DNA from: Hyphomonas johnsonii MHS-2
GTDB lineage: Bacteria > Pseudomonadota > Alphaproteobacteria > Caulobacterales > Hyphomonadaceae
Direction: 5' to 3'
Length of the DNA: 64,000 bases
NCBI RefSeq assembly: GCF_000685275.1
Contig: NZ_ARYK01000001.1
Location: 992,001-1,056,000 of the forward strand
Shown: one piece after another, positions 26,651 to 35,432 of the stretch
How positions within the stretch are numbered: the stretch's first letter is position 1
Layout: each line of letters begins with the position of its first letter
The notes under the pieces: generated by a model
The model's database searches: none
Seen by the model: the letters and a program-made list of their open reading frames with translations, nothing else
What the model was told of the DNA's origin: nothing
Position numbers and translations under genes: made by a program

Positions 26651-27910
26651 ATGAACGACTTGTCCAAACTGTCACCCGAAGACGAGGCGTCACGCGAACG
26701 CCTCCTGTCTGAAGCGCCCTCCATGCAGGCGCGAACCCGTGCCTGGTCCGACATGAACACAGGCAGCTGGAATGTTTCAGGGCTGAAGGCGTTTTCCGGC
26801 CATCTTGCGGATGCGTTCTCGGAGCTTGATGCCGATGTGCGACTCGCCGAGGCACCCGGATTCGAATCGATCGACGCCAAAGGGCAGGTTGAGACGATCC
26901 ACACCGGCCCCATTCTCCGCGTGTCGTCCCGCCCTGCAGCGCCCATTCAGGTCGTCCTTTCCGGGCACTATGACACCGTGTTTCCGCCCGGCACTTTCGA
27001 AGGCGTCACCGACTTGGGTGATGGGCGCCTCAACGGCCCGGGACTGGCTGACATGAAAGGCGGGCTGTGTGTCATGCTCGAAGCCCTCAAGGCGTTCGAG
27101 GCAGGCCCTCTCAAGGACCGGCTCGGCTACCAGATCGTCGTGACACCCGATGAAGAGATCGGGAACCTGGCAAGCGCGCCGTCATTGACTGAAGCAGCCC
27201 GCGCCGGCGCCCATATCGGCATGACCTATGAGCCGGCCATGGATACGGGTGCCATGTCAGGCGGCCGCAAGGGTTCGGCCGTATTCGACATTGTCCTCCA
27301 TGGTAAGGCCGCCCACGCCGGACGGGCAAAAGAGGAGGGGCGCAGCGCGCTCGAGGCCGCCGCCGAACTGGTGGTCGGGTTGGAATCCCTGAACGGCGCG
27401 CGCGATGGCGTCACCGTGAATGTCGGCAGCATCGATGGCGGAAGTCCGGTCAATATCGTGCCTCAACTGGCGATCGTCAGGTTTGGCGCACGTGCCCCGG
27501 ATGGCGCAGCAGCCGACTGGACGGTCAGCCAGGTGCAGCGCCTGTTAGACCGCGCAACCGCGAGAGATGGCATCACCGGGCACCTCCATGGCGGATTCTA
27601 CCGGCCACCAAAGCCCCGCAACGCCGCGCAGCAAGCCCTTTTCGATGCCGTCCACGCGACCGGCCAGTCGATCGGCCTCGATCTCGAATTCATCGACACG
27701 GGTGGCGTCTGTGAAGGAAACAATATTTTCGCTGCCGGCGTGCCCAATGTCGATACATTGGGTGTCCGCGGCGGTCGCATTCATTCCAATGAGGAATTCG
27801 TGGTCGTGGAGAGCTTCGCAGAGCGCGCTATCCTGTCGGCATTGTTGCTCAATCGACTCGCAGACGGGCGTCTCGACGGAGCCCGTATCAAGGCGATGAT
27901 GGAGCACTGA
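26651..27910 (+). CDS. M20-family zinc hydrolase in the AST operon (candidate N-succinylglutamate desuccinylase)
   Basis: 419-residue M20/carboxypeptidase G2-like amidohydrolase. Ligands and catalytic residues are in GHYDTV (His106, Asp108), GPGLADMKGG, TPDEEIG, a Glu in TYEPAM and His in RIHSNEEF, with a dimerisation domain (GKAAHAGRAKEEG). It directly precedes astA with a 1-nt gap. AstE, the usual last AST enzyme, is not in the cluster. The family acts on N-acyl-glutamates, so removing succinate from N-succinylglutamate is the natural guess; this is inference. A GTG at 26645 is an alternative start. Confidence 0.85.
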   Translation: MNDLSKLSPEDEASRERLLSEAPSMQARTRAWSDMNTGSWNVSGLKAFSGHLADAFSELDADVRLAEAPGFESIDAKGQVETIHTGPILRVSSRPAAPIQVVLSGHYDTVFPPGTFEGVTDLGDGRLNGPGLADMKGGLCVMLEALKAFEAGPLKDRLGYQIVVTPDEEIGNLASAPSLTEAARAGAHIGMTYEPAMDTGAMSGGRKGSAVFDIVLHGKAAHAGRAKEEGRSALEAAAELVVGLESLNGARDGVTVNVGSIDGGSPVNIVPQLAIVRFGARAPDGAAADWTVSQVQRLLDRATARDGITGHLHGGFYRPPKPRNAAQQALFDAVHATGQSIGLDLEFIDTGGVCEGNNIFAAGVPNVDTLGVRGGRIHSNEEFVVVESFAERAILSALLLNRLADGRLDGARIKAMMEH

Positions 27911-27911
27911 C

Positions 27912-28952
27912 ATGGCGGCAAACTACGTCATGCGTCCATCGCGGCTCGACGACTTCGACGCGCTGCTGCAATTGGCGCAGCTGTCCGGCCCGGGCTTCAC
28001 CAGCCTGCCTGTCGATGAGGGCATCCTGAAGGAGCGTCTCGAGAAGTCGGAACGCGCCTTCTCCGGGCGACAGAAGCGCATCGACTACGGCAAGTACCTG
28101 TTGATGATGGAGCACCTGGACACGGGCGAAGTTGTCGGATGTTCGGCCGTCAAGGCGGGTACCGGGATCGACCAGCCATTCTTCAATTATCGGGTCATCA
28201 CCCTCGCGCAGGCAAGTCACGCTGCTGGCAATATGCGCTTTGATATGGATGCGTTGATCCTGACCAATGAATATGTCGGCTACACCGAGGTCGGCACGCT
28301 GTTCCTGAAACCCGAGCACCGAGGCGGCGGGGCGGGGCGCCTTGCGGCGCAGTCGCGCTACCTCCTCATGGCTGCAGCACCGGACCGCTTCAGCGATCAT
28401 GTCCTCGCAGAACTCCGCGGCGTTGTGGACGACAAGGGGCGTTCGGAGTTCTGGGAATGCCTCGGCCGGCATTTCTTCCGCATGGATTTCACGGAAGCAG
28501 ACAGGCTCTCGGCCACTACCGACAACCAGTTCATTGTCGACCTGATGCCCAAGTATCCGATCTATGTCGACCTGCTGCCTCCCGAAGCGAGAGAAGTGAT
28601 TGGCCGCTGCCACTCTGACGGCGTCGGCGCCTACAAGCTGCTCCAGTGGGAAGGCTTCCAGTTTGATCGCACTGTCGATATTTTTGATGGCGGACCTCTC
28701 GTGGCCGCACAGCGGCGACATATCCGGACGATCCAGGAAAGCCGCGTCGTGACACTGGAGCCCGGACGTGTGGCGGGCGACCCAGCGACCCGCCAGGGGC
28801 TTGCCGCGACCAATTCCTTGCCCGATTTCCGCGCCTCACTGGCAGAAGTGCTGATGTCGGAAGATGGAAACGTCGCGACGATCGACCCGGCAACAATCGA
28901 AGCACTTCAATTGAAAAGAGGCGCCGAAGCGCGCGTCTGGTTACGGAGCTGA
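27912..28952 (+). CDS. astA: Arginine N-succinyltransferase
   Basis: 346-residue AstA, the first step of the ammonia-producing arginine succinyltransferase route (arginine + succinyl-CoA). Family blocks seen are MRPSRLDDFDALLQLA, GCSAVKAGTG, EVGTLFLKPEHRGGGAGRL and FWECLGRHFFRMDF. The length matches the family. It is the second gene of the AST operon; astD begins 2 nt after its stop. Confidence 0.96.
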   Translation: MAANYVMRPSRLDDFDALLQLAQLSGPGFTSLPVDEGILKERLEKSERAFSGRQKRIDYGKYLLMMEHLDTGEVVGCSAVKAGTGIDQPFFNYRVITLAQASHAAGNMRFDMDALILTNEYVGYTEVGTLFLKPEHRGGGAGRLAAQSRYLLMAAAPDRFSDHVLAELRGVVDDKGRSEFWECLGRHFFRMDFTEADRLSATTDNQFIVDLMPKYPIYVDLLPPEAREVIGRCHSDGVGAYKLLQWEGFQFDRTVDIFDGGPLVAAQRRHIRTIQESRVVTLEPGRVAGDPATRQGLAATNSLPDFRASLAEVLMSEDGNVATIDPATIEALQLKRGAEARVWLRS

Positions 28953-28954
28953 AC

Positions 28955-30409
28955 ATGGCAGACGGCGTCTATATCGACGGCAAATGGTCGAGCGGAAACG
29001 GAGAGCGTTTCACCAACAGGTGCCCGGCCACGGGTGAAGTTGTCTGGGACGGGCAGGGGGCGGATGCCTCCGAAGTGGACGCAGCGGTCAAGTCGGCGCG
29101 CGATGCATTTGGCCATTGGGCGCACCTGCCACAGGGCGACCGCACAGCCGTGCTGGAAAGGTATGCTGACGAGGTCGGCAAGCGTGCCGATGCCATCGCG
29201 ACGACGATCAGTCGCGACATGGGAAAGGCGCTGTGGGATTCCCGGGGCGAAGCCGCCACCATAAAGGCCAAGGTCGCCGTTTCGGTCGCAGCCCAGGTTG
29301 AGCGCGCCGGATCGAAATACCAAAGCGCCGCATTCGGTTCGGCGCATCTCACGCACAGGCCGCACGGCGTCATGGCCGTGTTTGGTCCATTCAATTTTCC
29401 GGGTCACCTGCCGAACGGCCATATCGTTCCAGCGCTGCTCGCGGGGAATACGTGTGTCTTCAAACCATCCGAGCAGGCGCCGGGCGTCGCCGCCATCCTC
29501 GCGGACGCGTTTGAAGCGGCGGGCCTGCCACCCGGATGTCTCAACATCGTGCATGGCGGACGTGAGACGGGTGGCGCACTCTTGAACGCCCCCATCAACG
29601 GACTCCTGTTCACCGGTTCGGCCAAAACCGGTGTGGCCTTCCACAAGCACTTTGCGGGTCGACCGGAAGTCATGCTTGCCCTCGAAATGGGCGGCAACAA
29701 CCCGCTGATCATATGGGATCCTGCCGACGTCGATGCGGCGGCGGACATTGCGGCGCAGTCCGCGTTCCTCACCACGGGGCAGCGTTGTTCATGCGCTCGC
29801 CGGGTCATTCTTCCGGAGGGGGCTTTCGGTGACGCGGTTGTCGACGCCATCGTCGCGCGGGCTAAAAAGCTGAAGATCGGCGCCTGGGACGAAGAAGACA
29901 TATTCATGGGGCCGCTGGTATCGGAAGATGCCGCTGCTGCCGCGACCGATTTCCAGATGATGCTCTCCAAGGCTGGGGGAAAGCCCCTGCGCCGTCTGAA
30001 ACGGATGGATCGCGGTGGCGGGTTTGTCACTGCTGGCGTGATCGACGTCACGGACGCTCATCATATCCCCGATGAGGAACTCTTTGGTCCTTTGATGCAG
30101 GTCATCCGGGTCAAATCCTTCGATGAGGCAATCACCCGGGCAAACGCGACCCGTTACGGCCTCTCGGGCGGCCTCGTCTGTGACGACGACGCCCGCTGGG
30201 TTCAGGCGCATCAGCAGATGCGTGCAGGCATCCTGAACAGGAACCGGCCGACCGCCGGCGCCAGTGGTGCAATGCCGTTCGGCGGCCCCGGCCTGTCCGG
30301 AAATTTCCGTCCCGGTGCCTATTACGCAGCAGATTACTGTGCCTGGCCCCAGGCGAGCCAGGTGTCCGATACTGCTGTGCGCATGACCGCTCAGGGCTTC
30401 CCGAAGTGA
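28955..30409 (+). CDS. astD: N-succinylglutamate 5-semialdehyde dehydrogenase
   Basis: 484-residue aldehyde dehydrogenase. The catalytic Glu is in LEMGGNNP and the catalytic Cys in TTGQRCSCARR; the NAD loop is FTGSAKTG. It oxidises succinylglutamate semialdehyde to succinylglutamate, the fourth AST step. Its TGA overlaps the astB GTG start by 4 nt (GTGA), coupling their translation. Confidence 0.96.
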   Translation: MADGVYIDGKWSSGNGERFTNRCPATGEVVWDGQGADASEVDAAVKSARDAFGHWAHLPQGDRTAVLERYADEVGKRADAIATTISRDMGKALWDSRGEAATIKAKVAVSVAAQVERAGSKYQSAAFGSAHLTHRPHGVMAVFGPFNFPGHLPNGHIVPALLAGNTCVFKPSEQAPGVAAILADAFEAAGLPPGCLNIVHGGRETGGALLNAPINGLLFTGSAKTGVAFHKHFAGRPEVMLALEMGGNNPLIIWDPADVDAAADIAAQSAFLTTGQRCSCARRVILPEGAFGDAVVDAIVARAKKLKIGAWDEEDIFMGPLVSEDAAAAATDFQMMLSKAGGKPLRRLKRMDRGGGFVTAGVIDVTDAHHIPDEELFGPLMQVIRVKSFDEAITRANATRYGLSGGLVCDDDARWVQAHQQMRAGILNRNRPTAGASGAMPFGGPGLSGNFRPGAYYAADYCAWPQASQVSDTAVRMTAQGFPK

Positions 30410-31725
30410 CGGCCCACGAAGTCAATTTCGATGGCCTGATCGGACCATCCCATAATTATGGCGGTCTTTCAGACGGCAACCTTGCCAGCGGGAAGAATGC
30501 CGGAGACATTTCGAACCCGCGTGAAGCAGCGCTGCAAGGTCTCGAAAAGATGCGGACCATGCTGCGCGCCGGTCTGGTGCAAGGCATAATTCCACCGTTG
30601 CCCCGGCCCAATTTTGACTTGCTGGTGTCAGCAGGCTTCACGGGAAGCGACTCGCAGATCATCGCGGCCGCGGCGCAACAGGCGCCCCACCTCTTGAAGG
30701 CCGCCTATTCAGCCAGCAGCATGTGGACCGCCAACGCCGCCACGGTGTCGCCATCCGCCGACACCAGCGATGGCCGGCTTCACCTCACCACCGCCAACCT
30801 GTCCACCATGCTGCACCGCAGCCTCGAGCATCCCGACACGACTGCGACGCTGGTCTCGATCTTTCATGACGAAGCCCGTTTCGGTTTGCACGCGGCCTTG
30901 CCGATGCATCAGGACTTTGCCGACGAGGGCGCAGCCAATCATGTCCGTCTGTGTGCAGAGCATGGGTCTGCGGGCGTTGAACTTTTCGTGTTCGGGCGCA
31001 TGGCGGGCGAAAGCCTGATCGGATTCCCGGCCCGCCAGACACGCCTGGCGAGCGAGTCCATTGCGCGCGGCCATGGCCTCGACCCGGCTCGAACTGTCTA
31101 CGCCCGCCAGTCGCGGGCTGCGATCGATGCCGGTGCGTTCCACAATGATGTTGTGGCAGTCGGCGCGCTCGACACATTGTTCTTCCATGAGCTTGCATTT
31201 GAGAACGCCGAAGAGACTCTGGCTGCGATCCGGGCTGCCGCCGGTGACCTGTTCGATTTCAAGCCGCTCATGGTCCCCGACTCGGCGGTGCCGATCCAGG
31301 ATGCCATCAGGTCTTATCTGTTCAATTCGCAGCTGCTGAAGTTTCCCGGGGAAGACCGTCTGGTCCTGGTCGCGCCACTCGAGACGCAGGAAATGGAATC
31401 CACTCGCTCGTTCTGCGACGCCATGGTCAGCGGCAATGGCCCGATCGGGCGCGTCGACTATGTCGACGTCCGCCAGTCGATGCGCAATGGAGGTGGCCCG
31501 GCCTGCCTGAGACTGCGCGTCGTCATGACAGCGGCTGAAATCGACGCGTGCCATCAGGGTGTCCTGCTCGATGAAGCCGCGATCGACGAACTGCAGGATG
31601 TGGTGCGCGCATCCTATCGTGATCGCCTTGCACCCGCAGATCTCGCAGACCCCGCCTTCGCTGACGAATGCCGGCAAGCCCGCGAAAGCCTCCTGGCGGT
31701 CCTCGATCTCGACGCGCTGGCCTAG
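30406..31725 (+). CDS. astB: N-succinylarginine dihydrolase
   Basis: 439-residue AstB of the amidinotransferase fold, converting succinylarginine to succinylornithine, CO2 and two NH3. The N-terminal signature VNFDGLIGPSHNYGGLSDGN is diagnostic; the C-terminal MRNGGGPACLRLRV carries the catalytic Cys. GTG start at 30406. No astC (transaminase) is in the window; ArgD-type enzymes often supply that activity. Confidence 0.96.
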   Translation: MTAHEVNFDGLIGPSHNYGGLSDGNLASGKNAGDISNPREAALQGLEKMRTMLRAGLVQGIIPPLPRPNFDLLVSAGFTGSDSQIIAAAAQQAPHLLKAAYSASSMWTANAATVSPSADTSDGRLHLTTANLSTMLHRSLEHPDTTATLVSIFHDEARFGLHAALPMHQDFADEGAANHVRLCAEHGSAGVELFVFGRMAGESLIGFPARQTRLASESIARGHGLDPARTVYARQSRAAIDAGAFHNDVVAVGALDTLFFHELAFENAEETLAAIRAAAGDLFDFKPLMVPDSAVPIQDAIRSYLFNSQLLKFPGEDRLVLVAPLETQEMESTRSFCDAMVSGNGPIGRVDYVDVRQSMRNGGGPACLRLRVVMTAAEIDACHQGVLLDEAAIDELQDVVRASYRDRLAPADLADPAFADECRQARESLLAVLDLDALA

Positions 31726-31739
31726 AACGGAGCAGGAAG

Positions 31740-32387
31740 TTGATCACACTCTACGATTACTGGCGATCATCGGCGGCCTATCGCGTACGCATTGCGCTCA
31801 ACCTGAAGGGCGCCGCCTACGAAAGCATTCCGATCAATATTGCCCCGGGCAAGGACGAGCAGTTTGCCGAGTCCTACGCGACCATGAACCCGCAGATGCG
31901 CGTCCCGGCGATCATTGTGGATGGTCATGTTATCGGCCAGTCGATGGCGATCATGGAATGGATGGAGGAAACGCTTCCGGGCCCGTCGCTATTGCCGGAA
32001 TCGCCGCTGGACCGCCTTCGGTCACGGGCCTTTGCCAACGTGATTGCCTGTGACATCCACCCACTCAACAATCTTTCCGTGCTGAGCGCGCTGCGTACTG
32101 ACTTCCAGGCAGATGATGCGGCCGTTACCCGATGGTACCAGGACTGGATACGGCGCGGGTTTACGGCGCTGGAACTCACGGTTGCCGATTTGCCCCGGAC
32201 GCCATTTCTCTTCGGCGACCGCCCGACGTTTGCTGAAATTGCGCTTGTGCCTCAGGTCGCCAATGCCCGCCGGTTTGACCTGGATTTGTCGGAATTTCCG
32301 CGGCTCGTTGAAATAGATGCCGCAGCACGGCAGCTCGATGCCTTTATCCGCGCCGCGCCCGAGAACCAGGCAAGACCCGCCACTTAG
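31740..32387 (+). CDS. maiA: Zeta-class glutathione S-transferase / maleylacetoacetate isomerase
   Basis: 215-residue GST of the zeta class. The N-terminal active-site motif YDYWRSSAAYRVRIALNLKG and the NPQMRVPAI segment are characteristic, and the all-helical C-domain contains CDIHPLNNLSVL. Such enzymes isomerise maleylacetoacetate in tyrosine breakdown. It starts with TTG at 31740 behind a GGAG-containing stretch, 14 nt after astB, so it is probably the last gene of the AST transcript. No homogentisate pathway genes are nearby, so another GST role is possible. Confidence 0.85.
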   Translation: MITLYDYWRSSAAYRVRIALNLKGAAYESIPINIAPGKDEQFAESYATMNPQMRVPAIIVDGHVIGQSMAIMEWMEETLPGPSLLPESPLDRLRSRAFANVIACDIHPLNNLSVLSALRTDFQADDAAVTRWYQDWIRRGFTALELTVADLPRTPFLFGDRPTFAEIALVPQVANARRFDLDLSEFPRLVEIDAAARQLDAFIRAAPENQARPAT

Positions 32388-33208
32388 TTCTCTTCACCAC
32401 GGGCTTCCAGTTGCTCGTCTGTTTCGCCGGGCCTGCGAATGTCGATGATCTCGACTTCCTCGAGCGCCCCCAACGGTTCGGCTGTTTTCGCAACATTCGC
32501 TTCCAGCCAGTCGGGGAAGGCAGCCAGCTGTTCTCCTCCGATCGGTGCGGGTTCGGTCACGATGATATTTCCATCCTGGCGCCCGATTTCGACAATCGGC
32601 TGGCACGCGTCTCCCGTCAGGCGTTCAGGACAGAAGGGCGCAATGCCTGCGCCGGACGCCACGGCCTGGAACTGGGCACTGTCACCCTTCGGCCGGGTGA
32701 GTCTGAGAAACCCGCCAAATCGCTCTCTCAAGGCAGCGTCAGTTTCCAGCTCACGCAGCATGGAGGCGGGCAGGGGGTGCTCCGTGGCGATCACGAAAGC
32801 CCGGCCACGATTGTGGGTATCGAGGTAATTCTTGAACGCTGCGGCGAGATCGGGCGCCGACTCTCCGGCCCGATAAAGTGGGGCATAGACAGGGCCAACC
32901 GGCGCAAGTTCCTGAGACAGGCCTCCTGCCTGGTGGCGGGCCCGTTCGACATCACGTGAAAGCTCGGATTCGGATTTGGCCGCGAGGTCCTGCTTCGGTC
33001 CGACCAGGAACACGTCAACGCCCCATCCGCCCATCCACACCGCTGGCGGAACCTCCGCCGGCGTGGCTGCCCAACTATCCAGCGCGCGATAATCGAATGC
33101 CGGCAAGGCCATGGCGGGACGCTGGTCGAAAAAGGTTCGGTACGCCCATGGGCCGAGGCCGATTCCCAGGGCAACAAGGATCGTGAAGACGAGAAGCAAT
33201 CGTTTCAT
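32384..33208 (-). CDS. Membrane-anchored DUF3089-like protein without the hydrolase nucleophile
   Basis: 274 residues with an N-terminal membrane anchor (about 4-23). The body looks like a DUF3089-type alpha/beta hydrolase: VDVFLVGPKQD, PVYAPLYRAG and AAFKNYLDTHNRGRAFVIA align by eye with that family. Where those enzymes have the nucleophile elbow GHSQG, this protein has ATEHPLP (141-147). It may therefore be a non-catalytic relative. The family call is moderate, since it is from memory of motifs only. The ATG at 33208 is chosen because the anchor starts there. The 3' end overlaps maiA by 4 nt. Confidence 0.6.
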   Translation of the reverse strand: MKRLLLVFTILVALGIGLGPWAYRTFFDQRPAMALPAFDYRALDSWAATPAEVPPAVWMGGWGVDVFLVGPKQDLAAKSESELSRDVERARHQAGGLSQELAPVGPVYAPLYRAGESAPDLAAAFKNYLDTHNRGRAFVIATEHPLPASMLRELETDAALRERFGGFLRLTRPKGDSAQFQAVASGAGIAPFCPERLTGDACQPIVEIGRQDGNIIVTEPAPIGGEQLAAFPDWLEANVAKTAEPLGALEEVEIIDIRRPGETDEQLEARGEEN

Positions 33209-33234
33209 GGGTATCCCTGCACGATTGAAGGCCT

Positions 33235-33618
33235 TCAACTGCGCGGGGCGCGCGCCGCTTTGAGGCCGGAATATTGAGGCTGGTCGATAGACAACTGGGC
33301 GATTGTGGTAGTTTTGAGATGTTCCAGCAAGCCCGGCGTGCTGATTGACATCGATCCGGTCCGCAATTGTTCGCACAGAGTCCTGTTCAGGGATTGAATG
33401 GAATCGCCCGCCTGGGTGCCCAGGAGTGCCTTTAGGCCAGCAAGTTCTTCTGCCTCTGCCGCAGGCCTCTGCTCGATTTCCCGCAACAATGTCGAGAGAA
33501 CATTCGAGGCCACCCGTGCATAAAATGCCGCGTGGCCAGTCAGCTGCGGCGCGGCAGTATCGTCGATGAAGGACTTTACGGCAGAGATCAGTTCGGCAGG
33601 AGAGGGCGCATCGTGCAT
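33235..33618 (-). CDS. DUF6285-family protein
   Basis: 127-residue all-helical protein with the DUF6285 opening (PSPAELISAVKSFIDD ... HAAFYARVASNVL). The function is not known. In many Proteobacteria and Actinobacteria it sits beside an aminoglycoside-phosphotransferase-like gene near acyl-CoA dehydrogenases, as here (1-nt gap behind the kinase gene). The pair probably acts together, possibly in acyl-CoA or lipid metabolism. Confidence 0.75.
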   Translation of the reverse strand: MHDAPSPAELISAVKSFIDDTAAPQLTGHAAFYARVASNVLSTLLREIEQRPAAEAEELAGLKALLGTQAGDSIQSLNRTLCEQLRTGSMSISTPGLLEHLKTTTIAQLSIDQPQYSGLKAARAPRS

Positions 33619-33619
33619 C

Positions 33620-34621
33620 TCAGGACACCTTTTCGAGCAGGTTCAGCAGGTCGATCTCGGTTTCCGAAACGCGCCGGCCGATCGCTGCGCGCTCCACGCT
33701 GGCATCTGCACCCGAGCGGAATGCTTCATACATGATCATGCACATGATGCCCCATTTCAGGCTTCCGAGCGTCTCCCACCAGTCGATCTGTCGGGTATCG
33801 AACCGAACACCACCGGCCTCGGCATAGGCGTCCAGCAGGGAATCGAGGTCTCCAAACCCGCCAACCCTGTTCTCGATCTGGCCGAACCGCCACGAATTGA
33901 CGCAGATCCAGGCAATATCCTCGCGCGGGTCACCCACATGCGCGAGTTCCCAGTCCAGGACCGACGCCAAGCCCTCTGGCGCAACAATCAGGTTGCCGAG
34001 CCGGAAATCCCCATGCACCAGAACTGCAGGCTGCGGCGCTGGCGGATTGGCTTTCAACCAGGCGAGGGCCAGTTCAAACACCGGCCGAGGCAGGTCGAAT
34101 GCCCGATAGATCGCCTCATACTTGTTGATCTGGTCCAGCCCGTTGCTGTGGGGCAGGGCCGGCAAGGAGGCCAGGTCCGCAGCATGAATGCCAGCAAGCG
34201 CCCGTCCACACTGCGCAGCCAGCACAGGCCGCGCTGGCGCATAGGCATCATCCCGAAGGATTTTCCGCCCGAGCGTCTCGCCATCGATTCGTTCCATGAT
34301 GAACGCTTCGCCGAGATCGGTGCCGGGATCAGATACGCCAAGAACGGCGGGAACTGGCACACCAGCCGTGGCTGCCGCAGCCAGAAGGGCCGCCTCTGTC
34401 GCCAGGGACACCGCTTCCGATGACCGCGCCATCGCAACGCCGCCCGGTGCCCGCCTGAGAATCAGCCTGCGGCTGGTGCCCACTCCGGAGACTTCGAAGG
34501 CCCAGGTTTCCTGGCTGGCACCGCCAGACAGGCGTTTGAGTGCCTCAATACGGGATTTAGGGCCGAAAAGGCCCTTGGCCCATCGCTCGAGGGCCTTTTC
34601 AATGTGGTCTGCACTTCCCAT
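33620..34621 (-). CDS. Aminoglycoside-phosphotransferase-like (APH/ACAD10-type) kinase
   Basis: 333-residue protein-kinase-fold phosphotransferase. Gly-rich start RLSGGASQETWAFEV, a Lys/Arg-bearing strand (RLILRRAP), the catalytic loop HGDFRLGN and metal Asp in VLDWELAHVGDP. It resembles the APH domains linked with acyl-CoA dehydrogenase 10/11 rather than resistance enzymes; the substrate is unknown. The ATG at 34621 (MGSADHIEKALERW) is preferred; the frame continuing upstream to 34870 antiparallels the DUF502 gene. It is followed by the DUF6285 gene. Confidence 0.83.
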   Translation of the reverse strand: MGSADHIEKALERWAKGLFGPKSRIEALKRLSGGASQETWAFEVSGVGTSRRLILRRAPGGVAMARSSEAVSLATEAALLAAAATAGVPVPAVLGVSDPGTDLGEAFIMERIDGETLGRKILRDDAYAPARPVLAAQCGRALAGIHAADLASLPALPHSNGLDQINKYEAIYRAFDLPRPVFELALAWLKANPPAPQPAVLVHGDFRLGNLIVAPEGLASVLDWELAHVGDPREDIAWICVNSWRFGQIENRVGGFGDLDSLLDAYAEAGGVRFDTRQIDWWETLGSLKWGIMCMIMYEAFRSGADASVERAAIGRRVSETEIDLLNLLEKVS

Positions 34622-34703
34622 CTTCGCCACAATCGCGCGGAAGATGTGACTCGCCAAGGTCTTACCTTGAGGAACGCAGCGATAGAATAATCGGAGATAC
34701 TGA

Positions 34704-35432
34704 ATGGCTCGCAAGAAAGACCCGGATATGGGCAGATTGCCGGGGGAGGCCCCGCCGACACAAAGCTTGTTCGGCTGGCTGCGAGGCCGTTTTTTCGCAG
34801 GCATGGTCATCGCGGCGCCGATCGCGGTCACATTCCTCATCCTCCAGTTCCTGATTGGGGAAATCGACAAGCGCGTCGTGCCGCTGATTCCTGCGGCCCT
34901 GAATCCGGAAACCTACCTGAAATATGCTGTCCCGGGCTTTGGCCTGATCGTGCTCGTTGTCTTCCTGACAATCCTCGGTGCGATCACAACCAACCTGATC
35001 GGCCGCTCGGTTGTGGGAATCGGTGACCGCGTCCTCAGCCGGGTTCCGATTGTCCGCTCGCTCTATTCCGCCTTCAAGCAGCTCGTTGAAGTGTTCGCGA
35101 AGGACAATACCGACCAGTTCAGCGAAGTTGTCCTGATCGAGTATCCGAAGCCCGGCACGTGGTGCCTCGGCTTTGTGTCTTCGGCGGCTAGGGGAGAGAT
35201 CGGTGCGGCCCTCGGCCATGAGTTTCTCGGCATTTTCGTGCCGACGACGCCAAACCCGACCTCGGGCTTCCTGATGTATGTCCATGCAAAGGAAGTCATC
35301 CGCCTCGGCATGACGGTCGAAGAGGGCGCCAAGATGATCCTGTCGGCGGGCCTGGTCGTTCCGGAATTTCCGCCGGCCGCGAAACCGGAAGGCGGATCAG
35401 GCTCCCGAAACCGCACCATCGTCGGCAAATGA
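34704..35432 (+). CDS. DUF502 inner-membrane protein
   Basis: 242 residues with two transmembrane helices (about 30-52 and 73-95) and a conserved cytoplasmic part (PIVRSLYSAFKQLVEVF, the PTTPNPTSGFLMYV loop, and MTVEEGAKMILSAGLV). This is the DUF502 family, of unknown role, sometimes linked with recG in alphaproteobacteria. Its stop abuts the convergent recG stop without a gap. Confidence 0.88.
   Translation: MARKKDPDMGRLPGEAPPTQSLFGWLRGRFFAGMVIAAPIAVTFLILQFLIGEIDKRVVPLIPAALNPETYLKYAVPGFGLIVLVVFLTILGAITTNLIGRSVVGIGDRVLSRVPIVRSLYSAFKQLVEVFAKDNTDQFSEVVLIEYPKPGTWCLGFVSSAARGEIGAALGHEFLGIFVPTTPNPTSGFLMYVHAKEVIRLGMTVEEGAKMILSAGLVVPEFPPAAKPEGGSGSRNRTIVGK

Noticed and set aside
26038-26946. Gly/Arg/Trp-rich frame opposite the ompA polyproline tract and the M20 start
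   Set aside because: It is the reverse complement of the proline codons and the neighbouring genes, not a natural protein.
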